A stretch of DNA of 64,000 bases, from contig OZ241908.1 in assembly GCA_965203685.1 (NCBI GenBank), positions 1,798,001-1,862,000 of the forward strand. Direction: 5' to 3'. A model generated the notes under the pieces. That model was not told the origin of the DNA. It saw only the letters and a program-made list of their open reading frames with translations, and did not search any database. Position 1 is the stretch's first letter. Each line of letters begins with the position of its first letter. A program made the position numbers and the translations under genes. Source of the stretch: VXYL01 sp965203685 (GTDB lineage: Bacteria; Pseudomonadota; Gammaproteobacteria; Pseudomonadales; Azotimanducaceae). Positions 8,168-16,382 of the stretch are shown here, one piece after another.

Positions 8168-8767
8168 ATGGCCACTGTCGACTTCATCTACGGCCTCGGA
8201 AGCCGATACTCGTACCTGGCTTCGACGCAGATCGGGCGAGTGGCACGCGAAACCGGCGCCACGTTCCGCTGGCTGCCGATTTCCACCCACGCGTTGCTCG
8301 GTCGCCGACCGGACGATCCGTTCACGGCGGGCGCCCGGGGTCAGTACGACTGGGATTACCGGAAGCGGGATGCCGAAGCATGGGCGCGCTACTACGGCGT
8401 CCCGTTCAACGACCCCATCGGTCGACTCACGTACGAACCGATACTGCCGGCCTTGGCTGCGCTGGCCGCCGGCCACCAAGGGCGGGTCGAAGCGATGAGC
8501 CACTCGCTGTTTCGCCTGATCTTCGTCGACGATCGAACCGCGTTCGGTCGCAACGAGGTCCTCGCCGAAGCCGAGACGCTGGGGCTCGACCTGGCGCGGT
8601 TCCAGTCGGATCTGGATTCCGCCGAACTTGCGCAAGAACACGAACAACGCATGCAGGAGGTGGAGTCACGCGGCGTCTTCGGCGTGCCGACTTTCTTCTA
8701 CCGCGACCAACTCTACTGGGGCAATGACCGGCTGGTGCTCCTAGAGGCCGCCCTCAAAGAGGAATGA
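8168..8767 (+). CDS. DsbA-family / 2-hydroxychromene-2-carboxylate isomerase-like protein
   Basis: The 199-residue product has the kappa-class glutathione-transferase layout: a thioredoxin-like start (VDFIYGLGSRYSYLAS, residues 4-19), a helical insert (about 40-150) and a return to the fold at RGVFGVPTFFY (about 167-177), whose cis-proline GVP is typical. The position of the redox CxxC of DsbA is occupied by S-R-Y-S, as in HCCA isomerases, which use glutathione as cofactor and act in naphthalene-type aromatic degradation. Other DsbA-like oxidoreductases cannot be excluded. A strong GAGGAG precedes ATG 8168. No aromatic-degradation cluster is adjacent. Confidence 0.8.
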   Translation: MATVDFIYGLGSRYSYLASTQIGRVARETGATFRWLPISTHALLGRRPDDPFTAGARGQYDWDYRKRDAEAWARYYGVPFNDPIGRLTYEPILPALAALAAGHQGRVEAMSHSLFRLIFVDDRTAFGRNEVLAEAETLGLDLARFQSDLDSAELAQEHEQRMQEVESRGVFGVPTFFYRDQLYWGNDRLVLLEAALKEE

Positions 8768-8778
8768 CGACTCTGGGC

Positions 8779-8803
8779 GGTACGCGGACGTCCTCGTCCG
8801 CAC
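8779..8803. repeat. Interspersed palindromic intergenic repeat, copy 2
   Basis: GGTACGCGGACGTCC followed by TCGTCCGCAC, the cleanest copy of the family seen at 1144. It lies between the DsbA-family gene and the PQQ dehydrogenase, 12 bases past the stop codon. Confidence 0.65.
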
Positions 8804-8875
8804 CTTAACCGCGCACAAGGGCGTTTGTGGTTACGCTAGCACCGTCGCTGCGATCCTGGTTTTGGCTCACTGCCC

Positions 8876-11044
8876 ATGGCTAACTGCCTACGGTTCCTGC
8901 TGCCTCTCCCTGGCCTCGCGGTCGCCGTCGCCCCGGTGTTCGCATCCGATACCGACTGGCCGTCGTACGGCAACGACGCCGCCTCGACCAAGTACGCGCC
9001 GCTCGAACAGATCCATGCGGGGAACGTGCACCGGCTCGCCACCGCGTGGTCATGGGCATCGCCGGACAACGCCCTCGGGATGTTCCCCGGTCCGTTCAAG
9101 AGCACGCCCATCAAGGTCGGCGACACGCTGTTCGTCAGCACGTCCCTCGGTCACGTCGCCGCGACCGATGCCGTCACCGGCCGCCAGCGTTGGGCGTTCG
9201 ACACGGGTTCATGGCGGGGCGGGAAGCCAGCGAACTTAGGCTTCAACCACCGGGGCGTCGCGTACTGGGAAGACGAGCACGATCGCCGCGTGCTGATGCC
9301 CACCAACGACGGCTTCCTCTGGTCGCTCGACGCCACATCGGGGGAGCCGGATCTCGATTTCGGGGTGAACGGCCGGGTCGATCTGTCCAAGGGCTTGGGC
9401 CGCGACGTGCAGCGGCGCATGTACTCGGTGATCTCGCCGCCCCTGGTGGTGGGCGATCTCGCGATCGTGGGATCCGTGATCGCCGACGAGTGGTCGATGC
9501 CGCGACTGACCGACTATCCGCGCGGTGACGTGCGCGCCTTCGACATCCGCACAGGCGAACTGCGATGGACCTTCCACTCGATCCCCCGTCCCGGCGAGAC
9601 CGGCCACGAGTCTTGGCTTGCGGACTCCTGGCAGGACGCCGGCGCGGTCAACGTCTGGACGCTGATGAGCGCCGACCACGACCTTGGCTACGTCTACCTG
9701 CCCTTCGGGACGCCATCGAATGACTGGTACGGTGGGCACCGTCCCGGCGACAACCTGTTCGCCGACAGCCTGGTCTGCCTTGAAGCGGAGACCGGCAAGC
9801 TCGTCTGGTACTTCCAGACCGTGCACCACGGGCTTTGGGACTACGACCTGCCGGCGGCGCCGAACCTGGTCGACATCACCGTCGACGGGCGGGAGGTCAA
9901 GGCGGTGGCGCAGATCACCAAGCAGGGGTTCGTGTTCGTGCTCGACCGGGTCACCGGCGAGCCGGTCTGGCCCATCGAGGAACGCGCGGTGCCGCAGAGC
10001 GCCGTGCCGGGCGAGCGCACGTCGCCCACGCAGCCGTTCCCGACGCGGCCCGCGCCCTTCGAGCACCAAGGCACGGCGCTGGACAATCTCATCGACTACT
10101 CGCCGGCGCTTCGTGCCGAAGCGCTCGCCATCGTCGCCAAGTTTGACCACGGGCCCCTTTACACGCCACCGAGCTTAAGGGGCACGATCCAGCAGCCGGG
10201 GGACGGCGGGGGCGGCGAGTGGTCCGGTGCGGCTTACGACCCGGAGACCTCGCGCCTCTACATCCCGTCCCAGTCCCACGCCATCGTGGTCAAGCTGGAA
10301 AAAGGCGGCGGGGCGGCGCGTTATCGACGCACTGGTCCTACGTCGATCGAGGGGCCGGGGTATCTGCCCCTCACCAAGCCGCCACACGGCCGCGTCAGCG
10401 CGCTTGACCTCGCCTCCGGCGCCTACGACTGGGTGGTGCCGAATGGCAACGGCCTGCGGCAGCACGTCATCGACCTGGGCGCCCCGGATCCCGGGCCTGT
10501 CGGCCAAGTGGCGCTGACCTTCCCGCTCTTGACCAAGTCGCTGCTGTTTCTGAACGCACCCGACTGGGGTGTTCACTACCTGAACGCCATCGACAAGGCC
10601 ACGGGGGAGTTCGTGCACAGGGTGCCGATCCCATATTCCTACGCCGCGCCCATGACCTACCTGGCGGACGGCCGGCAGTTCATCGTGTTCGCCTGGGGTG
10701 AGGGGAACGAGGCGGGGCTGACGGCGCTCGCGTTGGGAGACGATTCCGCAGTGGCCGAAGTCGAGGCTGACTCGCGGGCTGCGCTGGCCTCAAGAGCGCC
10801 GGCGGACCTCTACAGTGCGATCTGCGCCCGGTGTCACGACACGGCCGTCCAAGGCGCACCGCGACCTGGCCGCCCCGGCGACTGGGAGCTTCGGCTGGCA
10901 CGCGGCATCGAGGGCGTTGTCGAACGCACGATCGTAGGGATGCCACCGCACATGCCGGCCCGCGGACTGTGCAACGAGTGCACCGACTCCGAGATCAGGG
11001 CCGTCGTCGAGTTGATGCTGGAAGGCGTGGTCGAAACGCCGTAG
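8876..11044 (+). CDS. PQQ-dependent dehydrogenase with C-terminal cytochrome c domain
   Basis: A 722-residue periplasmic quinoprotein. Residues 1-23 form a signal peptide ending in APVFA. The bulk is an eight-bladed propeller with repeated tryptophan-docking segments (for example GRQRWAFDTGS, GELRWTFHSI, GKLVWYFQTVHHGLWDYD) typical of PQQ glucose or alcohol dehydrogenases. Residues about 640-722 add a haem c domain, with CARCH binding the haem and a Met in MPARG as likely sixth ligand. The quinohaemoprotein architecture would pass electrons directly to the respiratory chain. The substrate class (sugar or alcohol) cannot be fixed from sequence. No pqq synthesis genes are within the window. Confidence 0.88.
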   Translation: MANCLRFLLPLPGLAVAVAPVFASDTDWPSYGNDAASTKYAPLEQIHAGNVHRLATAWSWASPDNALGMFPGPFKSTPIKVGDTLFVSTSLGHVAATDAVTGRQRWAFDTGSWRGGKPANLGFNHRGVAYWEDEHDRRVLMPTNDGFLWSLDATSGEPDLDFGVNGRVDLSKGLGRDVQRRMYSVISPPLVVGDLAIVGSVIADEWSMPRLTDYPRGDVRAFDIRTGELRWTFHSIPRPGETGHESWLADSWQDAGAVNVWTLMSADHDLGYVYLPFGTPSNDWYGGHRPGDNLFADSLVCLEAETGKLVWYFQTVHHGLWDYDLPAAPNLVDITVDGREVKAVAQITKQGFVFVLDRVTGEPVWPIEERAVPQSAVPGERTSPTQPFPTRPAPFEHQGTALDNLIDYSPALRAEALAIVAKFDHGPLYTPPSLRGTIQQPGDGGGGEWSGAAYDPETSRLYIPSQSHAIVVKLEKGGGAARYRRTGPTSIEGPGYLPLTKPPHGRVSALDLASGAYDWVVPNGNGLRQHVIDLGAPDPGPVGQVALTFPLLTKSLLFLNAPDWGVHYLNAIDKATGEFVHRVPIPYSYAAPMTYLADGRQFIVFAWGEGNEAGLTALALGDDSAVAEVEADSRAALASRAPADLYSAICARCHDTAVQGAPRPGRPGDWELRLARGIEGVVERTIVGMPPHMPARGLCNECTDSEIRAVVELMLEGVVETP

Positions 11045-11142
11045 CGCGGCAACCGCCTTGAGGTTGCGTTTCGGTCGTGCTCCCGACACGCTAACGACTG
11101 TCCGTAATTGCCGCCCGGTCTGCGACTTAGAGGAGTGCACCG

Positions 11143-12006
11143 GTGTCCACGATTCCCATGGCAGATGTTGCCGCTTTTCAGATTCTCGGTCCCAGGACGC
11201 GCCAGGAGGATGCAGCTTTGCACGTCCGCCATGGCCGTGGGCGCCTGCTCGTCGTCGCCGACGGCATGGGCGGCGAGCCGGCCGGGGATGTCGCGGCGAT
11301 GTCCGCGGTCCTCGGCTTCGAGAAGGGGTTCGGCGCACCCCCGGATGAAGCCCAGGACAACATGCAGTGGGCGACCCGGTTCATCGATGGTTTGCGCGGC
11401 GCGCTCGACGCCATGGCGCAAGCGTTGGCCCGGGGCGACGGGGCGGACGGCATGGCGACGACGCTGTCGGCGGTCTGGGCGGATCCGGACGGCGTGCGTT
11501 GGCTGAGTGTGGGCGACAGCGGAATCTGGGAGAGCGACTTGGTCGGCATGTATCCCCCGACCCGTCTGAACTCTCGACACGGGGAAGGCAATCGGGTGGA
11601 TTCCGGCTTGATGGCGACGGCTGGGCCTCTCCGGGCGGGGTCGATCGCGGCGGAGTTCTGCGTGGCCGAGATTGACCTGCACCCCGGTCCCCGCCGCGTG
11701 TCGCCGCGCCAGCTCATACTCCTGGGGAGCGACGGGATGGATGTTCTCGACTATGCGCGTACCCCAGGTGGCTGGGCGGCGGGAAGAGATGGGCAGATAT
11801 CGGCGGACTGGCGCGAAGCGTTTCGTGAGATGAACCCCCGAGATTTCCTTGCGCGCGTTGAGTCGGTGCTCGCAGGAGGTGTCGCGCAAGACAACACCAC
11901 GGCCATTGCGCTGCGGATGCCGACGCGCTACAGGGCGGGGGCCGAGGAATCCGTCCCGGTGTCCGAAGTGCCGGAACGGGAAGTTCTGGGGGGTGTTTCG
12001 ACCTGA
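11143..12006 (+). CDS. PP2C-family protein phosphatase
   Basis: A 287-residue Ser/Thr phosphatase of the PPM/PP2C type. The metal-binding motifs are visible: RTRQEDA near residue 20, VVADGMGGEPAG near 45, a central GDGADGMATTLSAVW, WLSVGDSGIWE near 125, LGSDGMDVLD near 195, and DNTTAIAL near 255. These provide the Asp ligands of the binuclear Mn/Mg centre. The start is GTG 11143, supported by GAGGAG at 11130-11135. No kinase or FHA/type VI secretion gene is next to it, so its target is unknown. It stands alone between the PQQ dehydrogenase and alkD, which converges on it. Confidence 0.85.
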   Translation: MSTIPMADVAAFQILGPRTRQEDAALHVRHGRGRLLVVADGMGGEPAGDVAAMSAVLGFEKGFGAPPDEAQDNMQWATRFIDGLRGALDAMAQALARGDGADGMATTLSAVWADPDGVRWLSVGDSGIWESDLVGMYPPTRLNSRHGEGNRVDSGLMATAGPLRAGSIAAEFCVAEIDLHPGPRRVSPRQLILLGSDGMDVLDYARTPGGWAAGRDGQISADWREAFREMNPRDFLARVESVLAGGVAQDNTTAIALRMPTRYRAGAEESVPVSEVPEREVLGGVST

Positions 12007-12053
12007 CGGGATTGCTGCGCCGCCCCATGGGCGGTGCCGAGGCTGGCGGCAAC

Positions 12054-12779
12054 TCAGGGAACGCGGTCCACCGCACCGGACTTCAGCAGCGTCTTTAGCC
12101 CTTCCCGCTTCGTCAACGGCGAGAGTCGCTCGGCGTTCGCGACGACGTAATTCACGACTGCGTCGGGCTCGACCTTGGAGTACGCGCGAAGCGCCCAGCC
12201 GATGGCCTTGCGCAGGAAGAACTCGCTCTCGCCGATGGACGGTTCGATGAGGTCGAATAGGAGCACCGGGTCGGTGTTTCGGCCTCGCTTGAGCTGCGCG
12301 AGGATCGCCGTGCGGCGCTTCCATATGTCGGGATCGACCGACCAGGTGCGAAGCAGGGCACCGACCTCGGCTGGGTGGTTCGCAAGCGCCGTACCCACGG
12401 CGCGGCTGGCGATGGCGTCGACGAAATCCCACCAGGCGCCGGTGACGACGAGTTCCTCGATGGTCGGAAACACCGGCGGAGTCACCCAGCGCTTGTGGTG
12501 GGGATGGTTCAGGATTTCAACTGCGGCGTAACGCTCTTCACGCTTAGCAGCCCGGCGCCAGATGTCGAGCAAGGTGGCCTGCCAAGCGTCGGCACCGGTG
12601 AACGGGCGTTCGCGGACGAGCGACGAGACGATTTGCCGCACCCGGGGCACCGTGACGCCGAAGAACGGCATCGCCGACTTCATGTAGGCCTGCTGACCCT
12701 GCGCCCGATCCCGATCGGCGGCGGCGCGTAGCTCCTCGAGGAGCGCATCGCGCATCGGGTTGGATGGTCTGTGGCTCAT
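12054..12779 (-). CDS. alkD: DNA alkylation repair protein AlkD-like
   Basis: A 241-residue all-helical protein of the AlkD family, HEAT-repeat DNA glycosylases that remove cationic alkylated bases such as N3- and N7-alkylpurines. The family signature runs through MPFFGVTVPRVRQI (about residues 36-50), a helix with EERYAAVEIL, the central GAWWDFVDAIAS (about 113-125) that carries the catalytic Trp and Asp, and WKRRTAI and LRKAIGWALRAYSKVEPDAV further on. Length and motif order are normal. It is the only obvious DNA repair enzyme in this part of the window and is transcribed alone, converging on the PP2C gene. Confidence 0.88.
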   Translation of the reverse strand: MSHRPSNPMRDALLEELRAAADRDRAQGQQAYMKSAMPFFGVTVPRVRQIVSSLVRERPFTGADAWQATLLDIWRRAAKREERYAAVEILNHPHHKRWVTPPVFPTIEELVVTGAWWDFVDAIASRAVGTALANHPAEVGALLRTWSVDPDIWKRRTAILAQLKRGRNTDPVLLFDLIEPSIGESEFFLRKAIGWALRAYSKVEPDAVVNYVVANAERLSPLTKREGLKTLLKSGAVDRVP

Positions 12780-12873
12780 GCTCGCCGGTCCGGGACTGGG
12801 CGTGGACGATCATCCCACGATGCGACGTTTCTTGGCCGAGCGGCGAGCGACCTTTGACAATGAAAGACACGAA

Positions 12874-13050
12874 ATGGCGCGCGAACCTATACATCCCGGC
12901 GAGACGTTACGGGATGACCTTGAGGCGCTCGACATGAGCGCAGCGGAGCTGGCGCGGAGGATCGAAGTGCCGGGTGAACAGTGTCACGCAGATCCTGAAC
13001 CGCCAGCGTGCCGTCACGGGCGACACCGCGTTGCGTCAAGGGTGGTGGTC
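12874..13050 (+). pseudogene. HigA-type antitoxin remnant, frameshifted
   Basis: From ATG 12874 the frame encodes an N-terminus typical of HigA antitoxins: IHPGETLRDDLEALDMSAAELARRIEVP. Just after IEVP the homology jumps one frame to VNSVTQILNRQRAVTGDTALR, the continuation of the same helix-turn-helix domain. The remaining C-terminal half (normally RLARWFGTS and beyond) is missing. No HigB-type toxin is recognisable upstream, where alkD starts on the other strand. This is a decayed antitoxin; a sequencing error could explain the frameshift but not the missing C-terminus. Confidence 0.7.
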
Positions 13051-13201
13051 CGCGCCGGGTTGAGTGACGATGATCGCGCTGCTGCTCAGCGGAGAGCGGT
13101 GTTACGCGTCTTAGCTTTCGTCACGCGCGCGGTGGCAGCCGTCGTTGCCGCCTTGATGATGTCCTTAGTATCGGGCAGTGTCCCAGTGACCGATCAGTCG
13201 C

Positions 13202-13390
13202 CTAGCCTTCGAGGAGGAGGAATTGGCCGATTTCGCGTGCCAGCTCGTCGATGAGGCGGTCAGATTCGAGGAACGACCACGCGCCGTCGCCGTAGAACCG
13301 ATCGAACTCGTACCCAATGTCTCGGGCTAGGTCGATGCTGAACCGGTGTCGGACTTGGCGAACACCAGAACCGTGAGGATGCTGTCTCCT
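13202..13390 (-). pseudogene. Possible coding remnant of unknown family
   Basis: On the minus strand a protein-like frame ends at the TAG at 13204-13202 and reads FSIDLARDIGYEFDRFYGDG and then WSFLESDRLIDELAREIGQF, with natural amphipathic helices. Upstream, a different frame reads ILTVLVFAKSDTG, suggesting one frameshift near 13350. There is no good start codon. I do not recognise a family. The stretch 13051-13401 holds nothing else that I can support, and it lies between two broken toxin-antitoxin modules. Confidence 0.35.
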
Positions 13391-13401
13391 ACATTGCAGC
13401 G

Positions 13402-13691
13402 ATGCTCGAAGTCCGGAGGACCGAGGTCTACGCTAGATGGCTGGACGGTTTGAGGGATGTCCGCGCCCGCGCCCGTGTGCTCGTTCGGGTCGAGCGGCTG
13501 GCTGCGGGCAACCCGGGCGACGTACGGCCCGTGGGGGAAGGCGTCTCGGAGTTGCCGTCGACTACGGACCGGGCTACCGGGTGTATTTCAAGAGGCAGGG
13601 CCGGGCGGTAGTGGTACTGCTCGCAGGCGGCGACAAGCGCACCCAAAACGACGACATTGACAGGGCCCTACGGCTGGCGAGAAACCTGTAG
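13402..13691 (+). pseudogene. RelE/HigB-type addiction-module toxin, frameshifted
   Basis: The first part, from ATG 13402, reads MLEVRRTEVYARWLDGLRD and continues to GDVRPVGEGVSEL, as in the 'addiction module killer' group of RelE-like mRNA-cleaving toxins. At about 13551-13557 the homology moves to another frame: VDYGPGYRVYFKRQG and then LLAGGDKRTQNDDI, ending at TAG 13689-13691. One deleted base at the EL-VDY junction accounts for it. The toxin is thus probably inactive unless the shift is a sequencing error. Its antitoxin follows 8 bases later and is intact. Confidence 0.75.
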
Positions 13692-13699
13692 GTGAACAC

Positions 13700-14035
13700 A
13701 TGACCAAGACAGTTACCGCGCTCTACGATGTTGCCGAACACCTCCGCACGCCCGAGGACATGGCGGCGTACTTGGAAGCGTCCATCGATGAGGCGGGCGG
13801 CGATGCCGCGTTCGTGGCCAAGGCGCTGGGCGACATCGCCCGCGCGCGGGGCATGGCGCAGGTAGCATCGGACGCTGGCCTGTCGCGCGAGAGCCTTTAC
13901 AAAGCGCTGTCGGGGGAGCGAGTGCCGACATTCGAGACTGTGCTCCGGGTGGTCGGCGCACTAGGCCTGAAGTTGCGCGCCGAAGCTGCGCTGGACGCGG
14001 GACGGGGCACCCCCAGCGTATCGGCGCACCGCTGA
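13700..14035 (+). CDS. Addiction-module antidote (HigA/Xre-type antitoxin)
   Basis: This 111-residue protein matches the antidote partner of the RelE-like killer family: N-terminal YDVAEHLRTPEDMAAYLEAS, then a helix-turn-helix (GMAQVASDAGLSRESLYKALSG, residues about 52-73) and FETVLRVVGALGLKLR. It would neutralise the toxin by binding it and repress the operon. The reading frame is intact although the toxin gene just upstream is frameshifted, which is the expected order of decay since a toxin without antitoxin is lethal. ATG 13700 follows the toxin stop by 8 bases. Confidence 0.8.
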   Translation: MTKTVTALYDVAEHLRTPEDMAAYLEASIDEAGGDAAFVAKALGDIARARGMAQVASDAGLSRESLYKALSGERVPTFETVLRVVGALGLKLRAEAALDAGRGTPSVSAHR

Positions 14036-14132
14036 CGCGATCGGCTGTCCGGTGTGGCCTTTTCGGCTTTGTCGCATCGTTCCGCGCCCGCGATCCCGCC
14101 GCCAGAAGCGCCAGTAGTCAAGGAGGACGCCG

Positions 14133-14795
14133 TCAACCCGACGCCCATCGCTGCACTAAGGGCACGACATCGGCCAGACGTGAGGCCGCGGCGTCGTAGT
14201 CCCGAGGGCGGTCCTGCGGCCACGTCCCGCGTGCGACCCAGATCGTCCGCATCCCCGCCGAACGTCCCCCGGCAATGTCGTGCTCGGGGCTGTCCCCGAC
14301 CATCACGCAGCGTGACGGGGTGACGCCGAGCCGACCACAGATCTCCCGGAAGATCGCCGGCTCCGGCTTTCGCATGCCGAGAACGCCCGATATGGCAACC
14401 GCGTCCGTCATCGCTTCAAGGCCGCTATTGTGGATCTTCGCGGCCTGGCTGAGCTCGCTCCCGTTGGTGACGATCCCGAGCCGGAGGGGGCGCAGCCGCC
14501 GCAGCGTCTCCATCGCGTCTGGATAAAGGACGGGCCGGTCCCACGCCGTCGTGCGATACGCCCGTACGACTTGCTCGGCCGTCTTGCCGAGATCGAAGTA
14601 GCTGGCGAGCCACGTGTAGAGCCCCACGGTGGGCCGCCGCCCGCGTTCATCGCGCGAGAGAACCAACTCGACGAATTCGGCCTCGGGCATGTCCAGCGAA
14701 GCCTCGCCATAGAGTTGTCGGGCAAACCGGGCGACTGACGGTGCACGCGCGTGCAACGTCTCGTCGAGATCGAAGAGCACCGCTTCGAGCTTCAT
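14133..14795 (-). CDS. HAD family hydrolase (YjjG-like)
   Basis: A 220-residue HAD phosphatase. Motif I is AVLFDLDETL at residues 5-14, with the two aspartates; the helical cap follows (about 20-95); motif II is GIVTNGSEL near 105; the conserved Lys is in GMRKPEPAIF; motif IV is MVGDSPEHDIAGG near 180. This is the layout of nucleotidase or phosphoglycolate-phosphatase-like enzymes. ATG 14795 places motif I five residues from the N-terminus; ATG 14801 is also possible. It is 55 bases downstream of the alpha/beta hydrolase start region on the same strand and may be co-transcribed with it. Confidence 0.82.
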   Translation of the reverse strand: MKLEAVLFDLDETLHARAPSVARFARQLYGEASLDMPEAEFVELVLSRDERGRRPTVGLYTWLASYFDLGKTAEQVVRAYRTTAWDRPVLYPDAMETLRRLRPLRLGIVTNGSELSQAAKIHNSGLEAMTDAVAISGVLGMRKPEPAIFREICGRLGVTPSRCVMVGDSPEHDIAGGRSAGMRTIWVARGTWPQDRPRDYDAAASRLADVVPLVQRWASG

Positions 14796-14850
14796 GCCCA
14801 TCGCAACGTCCGCCTCCCGCACTCAGGGGACTGCGGCCCTGTCGCTAGGA

Positions 14851-15699
14851 TCAAGAGGACTTTCGCACCGAGAAGAGCTCGATGAAGCCGCGCAGCTCTT
14901 CGCTCACACGCTCGGGCGCTTCGAGCTGGATCATGTGGGCGACGCCCGCGACCTCGACGGACCGGCTGTCGGACGCGGAGGTGACCAGGTGGGCCGCCTT
15001 GGCGCGACTCCGCACCTCATCCAAGGTCCCAATCATGACGAGGACCGGGATGGTCAGTTCTCCAAGACGATCCGCCGCCCGAGGATCGAGTGGCTGCGGC
15101 AGACCTTCCTCGTTCTCAGCCTGGTACGTCGAGAGCACATCCCGCTTGACGCTGTCTCGGAGTGTCCGGCTCACCCGAGTGGGCGGTTGGCCCCAACCGT
15201 CAACCCAGACCTGCGTCTCGAGCTCCGCCAGTTCGACCCACTTCTTCTCGTCCCAGAGCCGGTCCATGTCACTCCAAGGCACGTTGTCGTCTTCGGGACC
15301 GAGGGCAGGGCGGTAGCCGCTGATACCGCCGGCAATGCTCGTGAGCGTGGCGACGCGAGCCGGCCGAGCCAGCGCGAGATCCAACGCGATCGAACCGCCG
15401 ATCGATTGGCCGACAACGTGAGCTCGATCGACTCCGAAGTGGTCGAGGAGTGCGGCGACATCCGCCCAATAGGCGAACTCGACATGCTCGGTCGTGCTGC
15501 GGCCGAAGCCGCGTAGGTCACAGCGGATGACACGATAGCTGCCAGCAAGCGCCTGCGCTTGAAGATCCCACATGCGCAAGCTTCCGAGCCCCCCGTGGAT
15601 GAGCACGAGTGCTTCTCCCGCCCCTTCGATCTCGTAGTAGAGATTGCCGCCGTCGACAGCGAGGAATCCTGCAACACTCGGGTGTCCACGTTGGTTCAT
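14851..15699 (-). CDS. Alpha/beta hydrolase
   Basis: The 282-residue protein has the alpha/beta-hydrolase fold: oxyanion-hole motif LVLIHGGLGS (about residues 31-40), RCDLRGFGRS near 60, nucleophile elbow VVGQSIGGS near 95-103 (Ser as nucleophile), an acid-bearing strand PVLVMIGTLDEVRS near 222, and a late His in GVAHMIQLEAPE near 255. This is the classical Ser-Asp-His order of esterases, C-C hydrolases and epoxide-hydrolase-like enzymes. No signal peptide is present. The neighbours do not identify a substrate. Confidence 0.85.
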   Translation of the reverse strand: MNQRGHPSVAGFLAVDGGNLYYEIEGAGEALVLIHGGLGSLRMWDLQAQALAGSYRVIRCDLRGFGRSTTEHVEFAYWADVAALLDHFGVDRAHVVGQSIGGSIALDLALARPARVATLTSIAGGISGYRPALGPEDDNVPWSDMDRLWDEKKWVELAELETQVWVDGWGQPPTRVSRTLRDSVKRDVLSTYQAENEEGLPQPLDPRAADRLGELTIPVLVMIGTLDEVRSRAKAAHLVTSASDSRSVEVAGVAHMIQLEAPERVSEELRGFIELFSVRKSS

Positions 15700-15766
15700 G
15701 GGACCAATCTAGCGGGGCATGGGGAGGATAGCCAGCGGAACGTCGATCGACGTTGGCGGATCAGGT

Positions 15767-15815
15767 TGCCGGGTCAAGCGATAGCAGCAATCGTCCCACG
15801 CCGCGCCCTTCAGTG
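15767..15815 (-). pseudogene. Internal-deletion fragment of the DUF1826 gene 3' end
   Basis: The minus strand here reads CTGAAGGGCGCGGCGTGGGA followed by CGATTGCTGC and TATCGCTTGACCCGG. This matches two separate parts of the DUF1826 gene 3' end (near 16480 and 16395), fused with the intervening part missing. It lies on the far side of the cupin gene from the intact copy. It is too short to encode anything and looks like a leftover from a duplication. Confidence 0.5.
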
Positions 15816-15859
15816 ATTATGCTTCGGGGCTCACTGTGCCCGATCGAACGAGGTTTCAT

Positions 15860-16321
15860 ATGCCCAAGGTCGACATATCCCGTGTGCCGAGAAGCATAGG
15901 GACCGGCTATCCGCCCGAGTTCAATGACCCTTGTTCGGAACGCGTACGGCAGCGGCTTGGCGACGCTGGCGGGCTCAGCGACTTCGGGGTCAATCTCATG
16001 CACCTGCCACCCGGCAACTGGTCAAGCCAGCGCCATTGGCACTCGCATGAGGACGAGTTCGTCTACGTCCTGCAGGGGGAGCTAACGCTGGTTGAGGACG
16101 GCGGCGAGACCGTACTCTACGCAGGCGATTGCGCTGCGTTTCCCAAGGGCACCGGCAATGGTCATCACATGATCAATAAAACCGCCGCCATGGCCAGCTA
16201 CTTGGAAGTTGGCTCGCGCCAGCCCGAAGACCTTACGACGTGCTCCGACGTCGACATGATGAGTGCCAATAGTGACGGTCGATTCGTACATAAAGATGGG
16301 ACGCCGTATCCCGGACAATAG
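15860..16321 (+). CDS. Cupin domain protein
   Basis: A 153-residue single-domain cupin. The first metal motif is present as HWHSHEDEFVYVLQGE (about residues 57-72), giving two His and a Glu, followed by a beta turn VEDGGETVLYAGDCAAFPKG; the second motif is around GNGHHMINKT. Such proteins bind a metal and act as isomerases, dioxygenases or sugar-modifying enzymes, so the role is open. ATG 15860 is chosen since GAGG lies 7 bases before it; an upstream GTG at 15836 is less likely. The gene lies between the DUF1826 gene and a small fragment duplicated from it, suggesting local rearrangement. Confidence 0.8.
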   Translation: MPKVDISRVPRSIGTGYPPEFNDPCSERVRQRLGDAGGLSDFGVNLMHLPPGNWSSQRHWHSHEDEFVYVLQGELTLVEDGGETVLYAGDCAAFPKGTGNGHHMINKTAAMASYLEVGSRQPEDLTTCSDVDMMSANSDGRFVHKDGTPYPGQ

Positions 16322-16382
16322 GCTCACCGGCCTAACAGAGCGGGTGATTCACCCGTTTGCGAAGTCCGATCGACGTCGGTTT

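Noticed and set aside
10834..12432. Long minus-strand frame of 532 codons
   Set aside because: It lies antisense to the PQQ dehydrogenase end, the PP2C gene and alkD, has the Arg/Pro/His-rich composition of a high-GC shadow frame and no recognisable domain.
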